Shown here in pieces: positions 24,692 to 31,679 of a DNA stretch of 64,000 nucleotides. The notes under the pieces are model-generated. The model had not been told where the DNA came from, made no database searches, and saw only the letters and a list, made by a program, of their open reading frames with translations. This DNA comes from Flavobacterium sp. Sd200. GTDB lineage: Bacteria > Bacteroidota > Bacteroidia > Flavobacteriales > Flavobacteriaceae. The DNA is taken from assembly GCF_009826935.1 (NCBI RefSeq), contig NZ_WUMN01000005.1, positions 282,054 to 346,053 on the forward strand. Direction: 5' to 3'. Made by a program: the position numbers and the translations under genes. The first letter of the stretch is position 1, and each line of letters starts with the position of its first letter.

Positions 24692-25334
24692 AGAAGGAGC
24701 TAAAATTATTTTTATTGCCTTAGTGGTAAGTGTGGGCATTGTATTGCTGGCAGAAGAATTTATACAGGTATTTTGGCTTTTAAAAGCCATTCAGGTATTT
24801 ACGTTGGTTTTCCTGATCCTGATATTGCAGTTTTTCAGGAACCCGAAACGCCACGTTACCGCTTCAGACCATAATGTAATTGCCCCTGTAGACGGCAAAA
24901 TTGTGGTTATAGAAGAAGTGTATGAAGAGGAATATTTTAAAGAAAAACGCCTTCAGGTATCTATCTTTATGTCGCCCATAAACGTACACGTAACACGCTA
25001 TGCAGTAAACGGTTTGGTAAAATTCAGCAAATACCACCCTGGCAAATATCTTGTAGCCTGGCATCCTAAGGCCAGCACCGAGAACGAACGTACGACTGTG
25101 GTTATAGAGAATAATTATTTTGGAGAAATATTGTATCGCCAAATTGCAGGTGCATTGGCAAGACGAATTGTAAACTATGCACAACAAGGCATGCAGGTAG
25201 TACAGGGCACTGATGCAGGCTTTATAAAATTTGGCTCAAGGGTAGATATTTTTTTACCTTTAGGTACAAAAGTAAATGTGCAGCTTAACCAAAAAGCCAT
25301 AGGCGGAAAAACCATTATTGCAACTAAAGAGTAA
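24681..25334 (+). CDS. psd: Phosphatidylserine decarboxylase family protein
   Basis: A 217-residue short-form decarboxylase that makes phosphatidylethanolamine. Two N-terminal hydrophobic helices (about 9-27 and 32-50) anchor it. The catalytic part has VIAPVDGKIVVIEEV (about 72-86), SIFMSPINVHVTRYAVNG and the C-terminal KFGSRVDIFLPLG. The Gly-Ser pair there (about 190-191) is the expected self-cleavage site that makes the pyruvoyl group. Length fits the archaetidylserine-type subfamily (about 215). It overlaps cdsA by 11 nt and lies 3 nt before the acyl-CoA-binding protein gene. Confidence 0.95.
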   Translation: MFHKEGAKIIFIALVVSVGIVLLAEEFIQVFWLLKAIQVFTLVFLILILQFFRNPKRHVTASDHNVIAPVDGKIVVIEEVYEEEYFKEKRLQVSIFMSPINVHVTRYAVNGLVKFSKYHPGKYLVAWHPKASTENERTTVVIENNYFGEILYRQIAGALARRIVNYAQQGMQVVQGTDAGFIKFGSRVDIFLPLGTKVNVQLNQKAIGGKTIIATKE

Positions 25335-25337
25335 TAA

Positions 25338-25601
25338 ATGCAGGAAAAAGACCTTGATACCCTTTTTCAGGAAGCTTATGAAAAAGCTTCTTTAATGACC
25401 GAGGCCCTGCCGCAGGATGTAATGCTACGCATATATGCCTACTATAAACAAGCTACTTATGGCCAGTTTAATGTAGGGCAGCACGCCGGGTCTAACTTAA
25501 GGGATGCTTTTAAAACAAATGCCTGGATGCAGGTAAGCCACATCTCGCCCGATGAGGCCAAGAAATTGTATATTGAAACGATAAACTCGTTAACTAAATA
25601 A
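25338..25601 (+). CDS. Acyl-CoA-binding protein
   Basis: An 87-residue four-helix protein that buffers long-chain acyl-CoA in the cytoplasm. [15 protein letters not shown] forms helix 1, [16 protein letters not shown] (about 31-46, with the conserved YKQAT) forms helix 2, and [20 protein letters not shown] matches the W-x-x family pattern (usually KWxAW). Length equals the family norm (about 86-90). Its place after cdsA and psd suits fatty acyl handling for lipid synthesis. SOD begins 8 nt downstream. Confidence 0.9.
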   Translation: MQEKDLDTLFQEAYEKASLMTEALPQDVMLRIYAYYKQATYGQFNVGQHAGSNLRDAFKTNAWMQVSHISPDEAKKLYIETINSLTK

Positions 25602-25609
25602 TTACTATT

Positions 25610-26389
25610 ATGAAAAAAGTAAAAATTTTCTTTTCAGCATTAGCCGTTGTAGCTGCGCTACAATCTTGTAAAGATAAAGATAACCTTGAAGAGGTAGTAA
25701 CTGTTCCTGAGCCGCAAAAAGAGGCCGCTGCGCCTGTTGGCAACCCCGACGATGTTAAGGCAGAAGACGCTTCGGGCAAATTCCAGATAGCCAAGCTTGG
25801 CTATAAGTATGATGCGCTCGCTCCAAACATCGACGCAAGAACAATGGAACTACACTACTCTAAGCATTATAAAAAATATACAGACGAGCTTAACAAAGCA
25901 GTTAAGGGCACTCCGCTTGAAGGCAAGACCATAGAAGAGATATTTGCAACACTTGATCCTGAAAACAAGGCAGTTCGTAACAATGGTGGCGGTTTTTACA
26001 ACCACTCACTATTTTGGGAAGTAATGGCTCCTAATGCAGGAGGCAAACCAACAGGCGCACTTGCCGATGCTATTACTAAAGATTTTGGATCGTTTGAAGC
26101 ATTTCAGGAGAAATTTACTGAGGCTGCCACTAAGCAGTTCGGTTCGGGCTGGGCATGGCTTGTAGTTACTGCCGATGGAAAACTTGCCGTGGGCAGCACT
26201 GCCAACCAGGACAACCCATTAATGCCGGGACAGTCTGTTACAGGTAAACCAATTTTAGGCCTTGATGTTTGGGAACACGCATATTACCTAAACTACCAAA
26301 ACAAAAGACCTGACTATATTACTGCTTTTTACAACGTAGTAAACTGGCCTGTAGTAGCTAAAAAATATGAAGCTGCCATAGCCAAATAA
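25610..26389 (+). CDS. Lipoprotein Fe/Mn superoxide dismutase
   Basis: A 259-residue enzyme converting superoxide to hydrogen peroxide and oxygen. Unlike ordinary SODs it begins with a lipoprotein signal ([16 protein letters not shown], Cys about residue 20) and a 40-residue acidic linker, so it should sit in the envelope. The SOD fold starts at about 62 with [13 protein letters not shown]. Metal ligands are expected at the His of MELHYSKHY, the His of FYNHSLFW, and the Asp and His of [21 protein letters not shown] matches the family. It is last in the LUD-cdsA-psd-ACBP run (8-nt gap). Fe versus Mn cannot be told. Confidence 0.94.
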   Translation: MKKVKIFFSALAVVAALQSCKDKDNLEEVVTVPEPQKEAAAPVGNPDDVKAEDASGKFQIAKLGYKYDALAPNIDARTMELHYSKHYKKYTDELNKAVKGTPLEGKTIEEIFATLDPENKAVRNNGGGFYNHSLFWEVMAPNAGGKPTGALADAITKDFGSFEAFQEKFTEAATKQFGSGWAWLVVTADGKLAVGSTANQDNPLMPGQSVTGKPILGLDVWEHAYYLNYQNKRPDYITAFYNVVNWPVVAKKYEAAIAK

Positions 26390-26430
26390 TATCTTTCTTA
26401 TATTATTTTGGTCAGATTAGTTGTATATTT

Positions 26431-26578
26431 TTGTCACGCAAAGACGCGAAGACGCAAAGTTGATGACAAAAACCGATATTTCTGAGCGACGTAAGTCGCA
26501 AAGCTTTGCGACTTACGTCGCTCAGAAGAATTGCTAATCCAAAAAACAGCTTTGCGTCTCTGCGCCTTTGCGTGACAA
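26431..26578. repeat. Composite repeat: CGCAAAG arms around a 46-bp perfect palindrome
   Basis: Left arm 26431-26459 (TTGTCACGCAAAG and onward) and right arm 26550-26578 pair over 29 nt with three mismatches. Between them 26481-26526 is a perfect 46-bp palindrome. Each half holds a small hairpin (GCGAC-GTAA-GTCGC) and the centre is AAAGCTTT. A second element of the same plan is at 46881-47010. Confidence 0.88.
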
Positions 26579-26695
26579 GACTTTTAAGCTGAAATATTAA
26601 ATAATCAAGCCGCATGAAACTAACATCATGCGGCTTTTTTTATAGTATAAATTCGGTAAAGGTTTAAAACCTAGAACTGTTACTGTAAGCTCCCC

Positions 26696-26926
26696 CTACT
26701 CTTTTTCGTAACGATCCATTTCGCGGTCATAAAAATTGTTGGCCTCTTCAATAAGGCCTTCCATTTCGGCATTAAGTTCATTTTCGTCAAGATCTTCCGG
26801 CTCTTCCAAAAATTCTACCTCATCATCTTTAAGGTTTATTATAAAGCGTGGGTAATCAAGATGAATAATAAATATATCATCCGGATGATCTGTATTATCT
26901 GCAAGTACAAATTTAGGTAATTCCAT
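26696..26926 (-). CDS. Small acidic conserved hypothetical protein
   Basis: A 76-residue very acidic soluble protein (MELPKFVLADNTDHPDDIFI and onward). The first half forms beta strands (FIIHLDYPRFIINL) and the second is Glu/Asp-rich and helical. No known motif is evident, but the pattern HPDDIFIIHLDYPRFIINL looks conserved in Flavobacteriia from memory. Its ATG overlaps the stop of the upstream MATE gene by one base (TAATG), which argues for translational coupling. Function unknown. Confidence 0.75.
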   Translation of the reverse strand: MELPKFVLADNTDHPDDIFIIHLDYPRFIINLKDDEVEFLEEPEDLDENELNAEMEGLIEEANNFYDREMDRYEKE

Positions 26927-28338
26927 TACTTAGTTTCAGGTTTAAGGTTTAAAGTTTCAGGTTGCCCGTCTTCTTCAATAAATTTATGGGTTAAATAATT
27001 AAAGCGAAGATACAAAAATATTGCTGCTGCGGTCAGTCCTGCCAGCAAACCAATCCATATTCCTGTTGCTTTTAGCGGTGTGTACAGCCCTAAATAGAAC
27101 GATACCGGAAAGCCAATAACCCAGTAGGCTATAAACGTAATTATAGTAGGCACTTTAACGTCCTGCAAACCACGCAGTGCACCAAGTACCACCACCTGCA
27201 CCCCATCGGATATCTGGAAAACAGCAGCTACTAAAAGTAATGTAGACGCTATTTTTATTACTTCGGTATTATCAGTCAACTGTATAACATCTTCAGCATT
27301 TACAAACCAATGTGGCAAATAATTGTGCAGCAGCACGAAAAGCAGCGCAAAAACAATTTCTATAATAATTGCCAGCAAAAATATAGAACGGGCTACTATT
27401 CTTAAATTAGCATAATCTCTTAATCCTTTTTGATTGCCTACACGCACCATGGCTGCCACACTTAGCCCCATAGCAAACATAAACGTCATAGAAGCCAGAC
27501 TAAGCGCAATTTGGTTTGCCGCCTGATTGGTCTTGCCCAAAAAACCTGAGAGCCACACAGCGGCCGTAAAAAGGGCTACCTCAAACAGCATTTGCATAGA
27601 CGAAGGCAAACCCAGTGAGGTTATTTTTTTAAGCATACTCTTTTTAATTTCGCCAAAGCTGAAATTGCTGAAATACTTTTTAAGTTTTGCATTGCGCGAT
27701 AGCGATATGTGCATGAAAATGAGCATGGCAACGCGCGAGGTTACTGTACCAATGGCAGCCCCCATCATTCCCATTTCAGGGAAAAACCACACGCCATATA
27801 TCAGTACATAGTTAATACCTACGTGTATAACATTACTGAATATAACTGCATACATAGCATATTTGGTTAACGACATACCGTCGGCAAACTGTTTATATCC
27901 CTGAAACATAACCATGGGCAGCAACGAGAACCCCACCCAGCCCACAAAGGGTTTGGCAAGGGCAATTACCTCTTCGGGTTGATGCATAAGCTTCATTAAC
28001 GGTGTTGCAAAAGATACAATGGTAAACAAAATTATGCCCAGCATGGTGCATAACAGCAACCCATGATGAAAAGCAGAACGCACGGTTTGCTCGTCTTTCC
28101 GGGCATCGCCCTGTGCTACTATTGGCGTTATGGCAGTAGAAAAGCCTATGCCTGCCGACATAGCTATAAACACAAAACTGTTAGCAAGAGATACAGCGGC
28201 AAGCTGTGTAGCTCCAAGCCTGCCTACCATGATATTATCTATAACACCTATAAGGGTATGACCAAGCATACCCAGGATTACCGGATAAGCAAGCCGGATA
28301 TTAGACGAAAACTCTTTTGTGTAAAGCGATAGACCCAC
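26926..28338 (-). CDS. MATE family efflux transporter
   Basis: A 470-residue inner-membrane multidrug/toxin exporter driven by H+ or Na+. Twelve hydrophobic helices are visible in two related halves. Typical segments are YPVILGMLGHTLIGVIDNIM (about 18-37), VGRLGATQLAAVSLANS and the second-half counterpart GKTNQAANQIALSLASM (about 268-284). Length fits the family (about 450-480). The final residues (ETLNLKPETK) are a polar tail. The downstream 76-residue gene is coupled. Substrate unknown. Confidence 0.94.
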   Translation of the reverse strand: MGLSLYTKEFSSNIRLAYPVILGMLGHTLIGVIDNIMVGRLGATQLAAVSLANSFVFIAMSAGIGFSTAITPIVAQGDARKDEQTVRSAFHHGLLLCTMLGIILFTIVSFATPLMKLMHQPEEVIALAKPFVGWVGFSLLPMVMFQGYKQFADGMSLTKYAMYAVIFSNVIHVGINYVLIYGVWFFPEMGMMGAAIGTVTSRVAMLIFMHISLSRNAKLKKYFSNFSFGEIKKSMLKKITSLGLPSSMQMLFEVALFTAAVWLSGFLGKTNQAANQIALSLASMTFMFAMGLSVAAMVRVGNQKGLRDYANLRIVARSIFLLAIIIEIVFALLFVLLHNYLPHWFVNAEDVIQLTDNTEVIKIASTLLLVAAVFQISDGVQVVVLGALRGLQDVKVPTIITFIAYWVIGFPVSFYLGLYTPLKATGIWIGLLAGLTAAAIFLYLRFNYLTHKFIEEDGQPETLNLKPETK

Positions 28339-28503
28339 TATGAAATTGTAATTTTTTACAAAGGTACGCCGTAGTTTCCGATTGAAAACCTAAATGCGCT
28401 AAAACATTATAAATCATTATTTTATGTAAGACATATCTTAATTTTATTATTTCTTTGGTAATATATTAACTAAATATTACAAATGATGATAAGCAGCTTA
28501 CTG

Positions 28504-28511
28504 TAATTTTG
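28504..28511 (+). promoter_or_regulatory. -7 box (TAATTTTG) of the gene at 28539
   Basis: An exact TAnnTTTG match 27 nt before the ATG. Confidence 0.55.
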
Positions 28512-28538
28512 GCTTACTAACATAAACTTGATGAAGCC

Positions 28539-29066
28539 ATGAAAACGAAAATGAATTTTAAAGCTTTACTGCTGGGAACATTGCTTTTACTTGGGGCAAA
28601 TGGTTTTGCACAAAAAATTACGGGTACAGAAAATCCTGCCATTGATAACTATGACCAAAATTTCAGGCTGGGCTTTGGTATAAATGCCGGGCTGCCTACC
28701 GACAGCGATTTTAACTTTGCACTGGGCGGCGATATAAGGTTTCAGTATGACCTTACCATGAAAACATCGTTGACACTAACTACAGGCTACACACACCTGT
28801 TTGCCGATGAAAACATTCCTGATCTTGGTTTTATACCCGCAAAAGCAGGCTTTAAAGCCTTTGTTTGGGAAGACCAGTTTTATGTATTGGGCGAAGTGGG
28901 TGCCGGTTTTGCTGTGACTAATAACTATGACCAAACCACGTTTTTATGGTCGCCTGGCATAGGCTATGCCAATAAATACATAGACATAAGCGCACGCTAC
29001 GAAGGCCTTAATGATTTTGGTACCGACCAAATTGCACTGCGCATTGCGTATGGCTTTAAACTTTAA
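28539..29066 (+). CDS. Small outer-membrane beta-barrel-like protein
   Basis: A 175-residue secreted protein with a signal peptide (about 1-24, ANGFAQ). The rest alternates hydrophobic and polar residues in amphipathic strands: FRLGFGINAGLPTD, FNFALGGDIRFQYDLTMKT, LTLTTGYTHLF, FYVLGEVGAGFAV and the ending IALRIAYGFKL. The terminal aromatic-rich strand ending in L is typical of an eight-stranded outer-membrane barrel (OmpA/OprF-like porin family). It stands alone between a promoter and a shared terminator. Barrel assignment is by strand pattern; no ligand or partner is indicated. Confidence 0.75.
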   Translation: MKTKMNFKALLLGTLLLLGANGFAQKITGTENPAIDNYDQNFRLGFGINAGLPTDSDFNFALGGDIRFQYDLTMKTSLTLTTGYTHLFADENIPDLGFIPAKAGFKAFVWEDQFYVLGEVGAGFAVTNNYDQTTFLWSPGIGYANKYIDISARYEGLNDFGTDQIALRIAYGFKL

Positions 29067-29107
29067 ATTGCCCCCTTTTATAAACATAACCTAAGTTACC
29101 AAAACTA

Positions 29108-29140
29108 CCCGGCAGCATTAATTTGACTGCCGGGTTTTTT
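29108..29140. terminator. Bidirectional terminator between convergent genes
   Basis: CCCGGCAG (29108-29115) and CTGCCGGG (29127-29134) form a perfect stem followed by TTTTTTATT. Confidence 0.85.
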
Positions 29141-30014
29141 ATTCGTTTTCAAGCTGCTTTCTGTATTTGGCAATATTATCTGCAACTTCTTCATCAACTT
29201 CGGGTTCTTTAATATCATATTTTTTAAGCTCCTCTAAAATAGTTTTAGCTACAAAAAGCCTAGCCTTCTTTTTATCATCGGCAGGAATAGCAAACCATGG
29301 TGCTTCATGTGTAGCAGTATTATTAATAGTTTCTTCATAATACTGTTGATAATCGTCCCATCGCTCACGGTCTTCCAGATCGCCCGGAGAAAATTTCCAG
29401 TTGTGTCCTTTCAGGTTTAAACGACGCAAGAGGCGTTGTCGTTGTTCTTCTTTACTGATATGAAGAAAAAACTTAAGTATAATAGTTCCGTTTTGCGAAA
29501 GATGTTTTTCAAAATTGTTCATTTGGTCGTAACGGTCATTCCATATAGTCGATGGTATATCTTCAACCTGCTCAATACCCGGCAAATTTTCAGCTAATAT
29601 GTTTTGAGGATGCACCCGGCTAACCAAAACATTTTCGTAATGCGAACGATTAAACACTGCAAACTTGCCTTTTTCCGGCAGGGCAATATAATGACGCCAA
29701 AGATAATCATGCTCCAACTCTGCCGAAGTTGGCTTTTTAAAACTATACACATTTACCCCACGTGCATTAAAGTTTTTAAAAACTTCACGAATAAGGCTGT
29801 CTTTACCACTGGTATCCATTCCCTGAAGACATATCAGTACGCTATATCGGTTGTTAGCATACATTTTATCCTGTAGTTTACTCAGGTCTTTGCTTATCTT
29901 TTTAAGTTCACTTTTTAGCATATCTCCGGTCACACCCAGGTCTATATCAGTTAGAGCGTCATTAATGCTAAAAGCTCCGTTAACTTTAAAATCGTTAGTA
30001 TTTATATTCTTCAT
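29139..30014 (-). CDS. Polyphosphate kinase 2 family protein
   Basis: A 291-residue P-loop kinase that transfers phosphate between polyphosphate and nucleotides. Walker A GMDTSGKDS is at about 65-73. The lid region contains RQRLLRRLNLKGHNWKFSPGD (split here by numbering only; about 183-203). The Walker-B-like stretch is AVFNRSHYENVLV (about 118-130), and the WFAIPADDKKKARL motif near the C-terminus is typical. Length fits single-domain PPK2 (about 260-300). Whether it favours ADP, AMP or both cannot be read off. No ppk1 or ppx is adjacent. Confidence 0.92.
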   Translation of the reverse strand: MKNINTNDFKVNGAFSINDALTDIDLGVTGDMLKSELKKISKDLSKLQDKMYANNRYSVLICLQGMDTSGKDSLIREVFKNFNARGVNVYSFKKPTSAELEHDYLWRHYIALPEKGKFAVFNRSHYENVLVSRVHPQNILAENLPGIEQVEDIPSTIWNDRYDQMNNFEKHLSQNGTIILKFFLHISKEEQRQRLLRRLNLKGHNWKFSPGDLEDRERWDDYQQYYEETINNTATHEAPWFAIPADDKKKARLFVAKTILEELKKYDIKEPEVDEEVADNIAKYRKQLENE

Positions 30015-30086
30015 CTACAAAATAAATTATCTTTATATAAATATAACAATTAAAATACCGCTGCGTTTTTAGTAAAACATAAGATT

Positions 30087-30935
30087 ATGCAAAAGTTTAC
30101 GCTTCAGTTGCTGTTTAAAATTATAGGCATTGGGTCGGCTTCAGGGCTCATATACAATAACAATTCGCTCTACCTTATTGCCGACAACAGCCATTTGCTG
30201 TATGAATACAACTTAGACAACAAAGTCCTTGATAAAACACCGTTGGTGTCTAAAGACTATGCGGGTGCATTAGAAAATGTGCCTAAAAAAGATAAAACAG
30301 ATTATGAAGCCATTGCCGCAAAAGGCGATGACCTTTACCTGTTTGGCTCCGGCTCTACAGAAAACCGCAACCTGATAGGCCACATTAACGGCAAAACAAA
30401 GGAGGTATATCCGCACATTGATGCCACCGACCTTTATCTTGCCATGCAACAGTTTGGCGAAATATCTCCCGAAAATTTTAACATAGAAGCTGCTGTAAAT
30501 GATGGTGGCGAAGTGTGGTATTTGTTTAACCGCGGTAATGGCCCGGCTGCACAAAATGGCATCTTTACACTTACAGGGACAATAGACGACACTGCTTTCC
30601 AGATAGTATATAACAAAATTAAACTACCAAAAATTAAAGGGGCTCAGGCCAGCTTTACCGATGCTGTTATGGTAGACAACAAACTCTATTTTATTGCAGC
30701 AGCCGAAGGCGGCAACAGCACCTATGCCGATGGCGAGGTTTCGGGCACGCTTATTGGCCGCATCAACATAGACAAAATGAAAGTGGAGTTTACTGAGGTT
30801 ATTTCGACTAAAAATAAATTTGAGGGAATAACACTCTATAAAAAGGAAGGCAAAACCCTTGAATTTTTGCTATGTGAAGATACCGACAGCGATGCTGCTG
30901 AATCGGATATTTATAAAATAACCGTTAAACCGTAG
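30087..30935 (+). CDS. DUF6929-like beta-propeller-type protein
   Basis: A 282-residue protein with repeated short strands and Asp/Gly turns: SGLIYNNNSLYLIADNSHLL, DDLYLFGSGSTENRNLIGHI and DNKLYFIAAAEGGNST. This suggests a small propeller-like beta fold. I associate this family with DUF6929 of Bacteroidota. There is no clear signal peptide, although the first 20 residues are mildly hydrophobic. It is divergent from PPK2, and three palindromic repeats follow directly after the stop codon. Function unknown. Confidence 0.7.
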   Translation: MQKFTLQLLFKIIGIGSASGLIYNNNSLYLIADNSHLLYEYNLDNKVLDKTPLVSKDYAGALENVPKKDKTDYEAIAAKGDDLYLFGSGSTENRNLIGHINGKTKEVYPHIDATDLYLAMQQFGEISPENFNIEAAVNDGGEVWYLFNRGNGPAAQNGIFTLTGTIDDTAFQIVYNKIKLPKIKGAQASFTDAVMVDNKLYFIAAAEGGNSTYADGEVSGTLIGRINIDKMKVEFTEVISTKNKFEGITLYKKEGKTLEFLLCEDTDSDAAESDIYKITVKP

Positions 30936-31058
30936 AGACGTTGCAGTGCAACGTCTAACATCCATAAAAATATTGGGCGATATTATTGCAGACGTTGCAA
31001 TGCAACGTTTCTACAAAATATGTTTTTGCGAGGTGTTAGACGTTGCAGTGCAACGTCT
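30936..31058. repeat. Three copies of the AGACGTTGCAGTGCAACGTCT palindrome family
   Basis: Near-perfect 21-bp palindromes lie at 30936-30956, 30990-31010 (two changes) and 31038-31058. Copies 1 and 3 extend into a larger inverted pair (GTAGAGACG... and ...CGTCTCTAC), so the block could fold as one large hairpin with copy 2 in the loop. The unit resembles a dispersed intergenic repeat of Bacteroidota. Confidence 0.85.
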
Positions 31059-31130
31059 CTACAAAATCTTTTTTCACCCCCTCCCAACCTTTTTATCTTT
31101 TTCGTGCTCTATGTATAAAAGAGACTAATT

Positions 31131-31679
31131 GTGATAGACGAAAAACTCATAACAGCTTGCAGAAAAATGCACCGCGACTCTCAGAGGCAGGTGTATGAGC
31201 TTTTGGCTCCTAAACTGTACCACACCTGCAAACGGTACCTTAAAAGCGAAGAGGCCATAGAAGAGGCTATGGCTGATGCCTTTTACACCATATTTACTAA
31301 ACTCGACCAGCTAAAAGAAACCAAAGCTTTTGAGGCCTGGGCGCGCAAAATTGCCGTAAACCAGTGCCTGCTGAGCCTTAAACGCAATATAAACTTCAAC
31401 ATTTATATTGAAGATATGGCCCGTGCCGAAGAACCGTCGGTAGGGCAAACGGCAACACTGGAAGAGGAAGACCTGCTACACCTGCTTACTTATTTGCCAG
31501 AGGGCTGCCGCACCGTGTTTAACCTGTATGCCATAGAGGGATTTTCGCATAAAGAAATTGCCGCTATGCTGGGTATTAGCGAGGGAACATCTAAGTCGCA
31601 ATTAAACGTCTCCCGTACCAAACTTAAGGAAATGGTAAACAATGTTTATTACAAAAACACGAGCAGCAATGGAAAATAA
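31131..31679 (+). CDS. ECF-type RNA polymerase sigma factor
   Basis: A 182-residue sigma-70 group 4 protein. Sigma region 2 covers about 15-80 (KLYHTCKRYLKSEEAIEEAM, AWARKIAVNQCLLSLKR). Region 4 covers about 115-170 (LPEGCRTVFNLYAIEGFSHK, then EIAAMLGISEGTSKSQLNVS). I use the GTG at 31131. The last 11 nt overlap the next gene, whose product has an anti-sigma-like cytoplasmic N-terminus and one membrane helix, so the pair probably forms a sigma/anti-sigma switch. Target promoters are unknown. Confidence 0.93.
   Translation: MIDEKLITACRKMHRDSQRQVYELLAPKLYHTCKRYLKSEEAIEEAMADAFYTIFTKLDQLKETKAFEAWARKIAVNQCLLSLKRNINFNIYIEDMARAEEPSVGQTATLEEEDLLHLLTYLPEGCRTVFNLYAIEGFSHKEIAAMLGISEGTSKSQLNVSRTKLKEMVNNVYYKNTSSNGK

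Noticed and set aside
30936..31058. Three regularly spaced repeats as a CRISPR array
   Set aside because: Units are palindromes in mixed orientation with unequal gaps (33 and 27 nt), differ between copies, and no cas genes are near.
31102..31130. Further upstream start for the sigma factor
   Set aside because: The frame upstream of the GTG at 31131 is interrupted and the region 2 helix begins properly after it.
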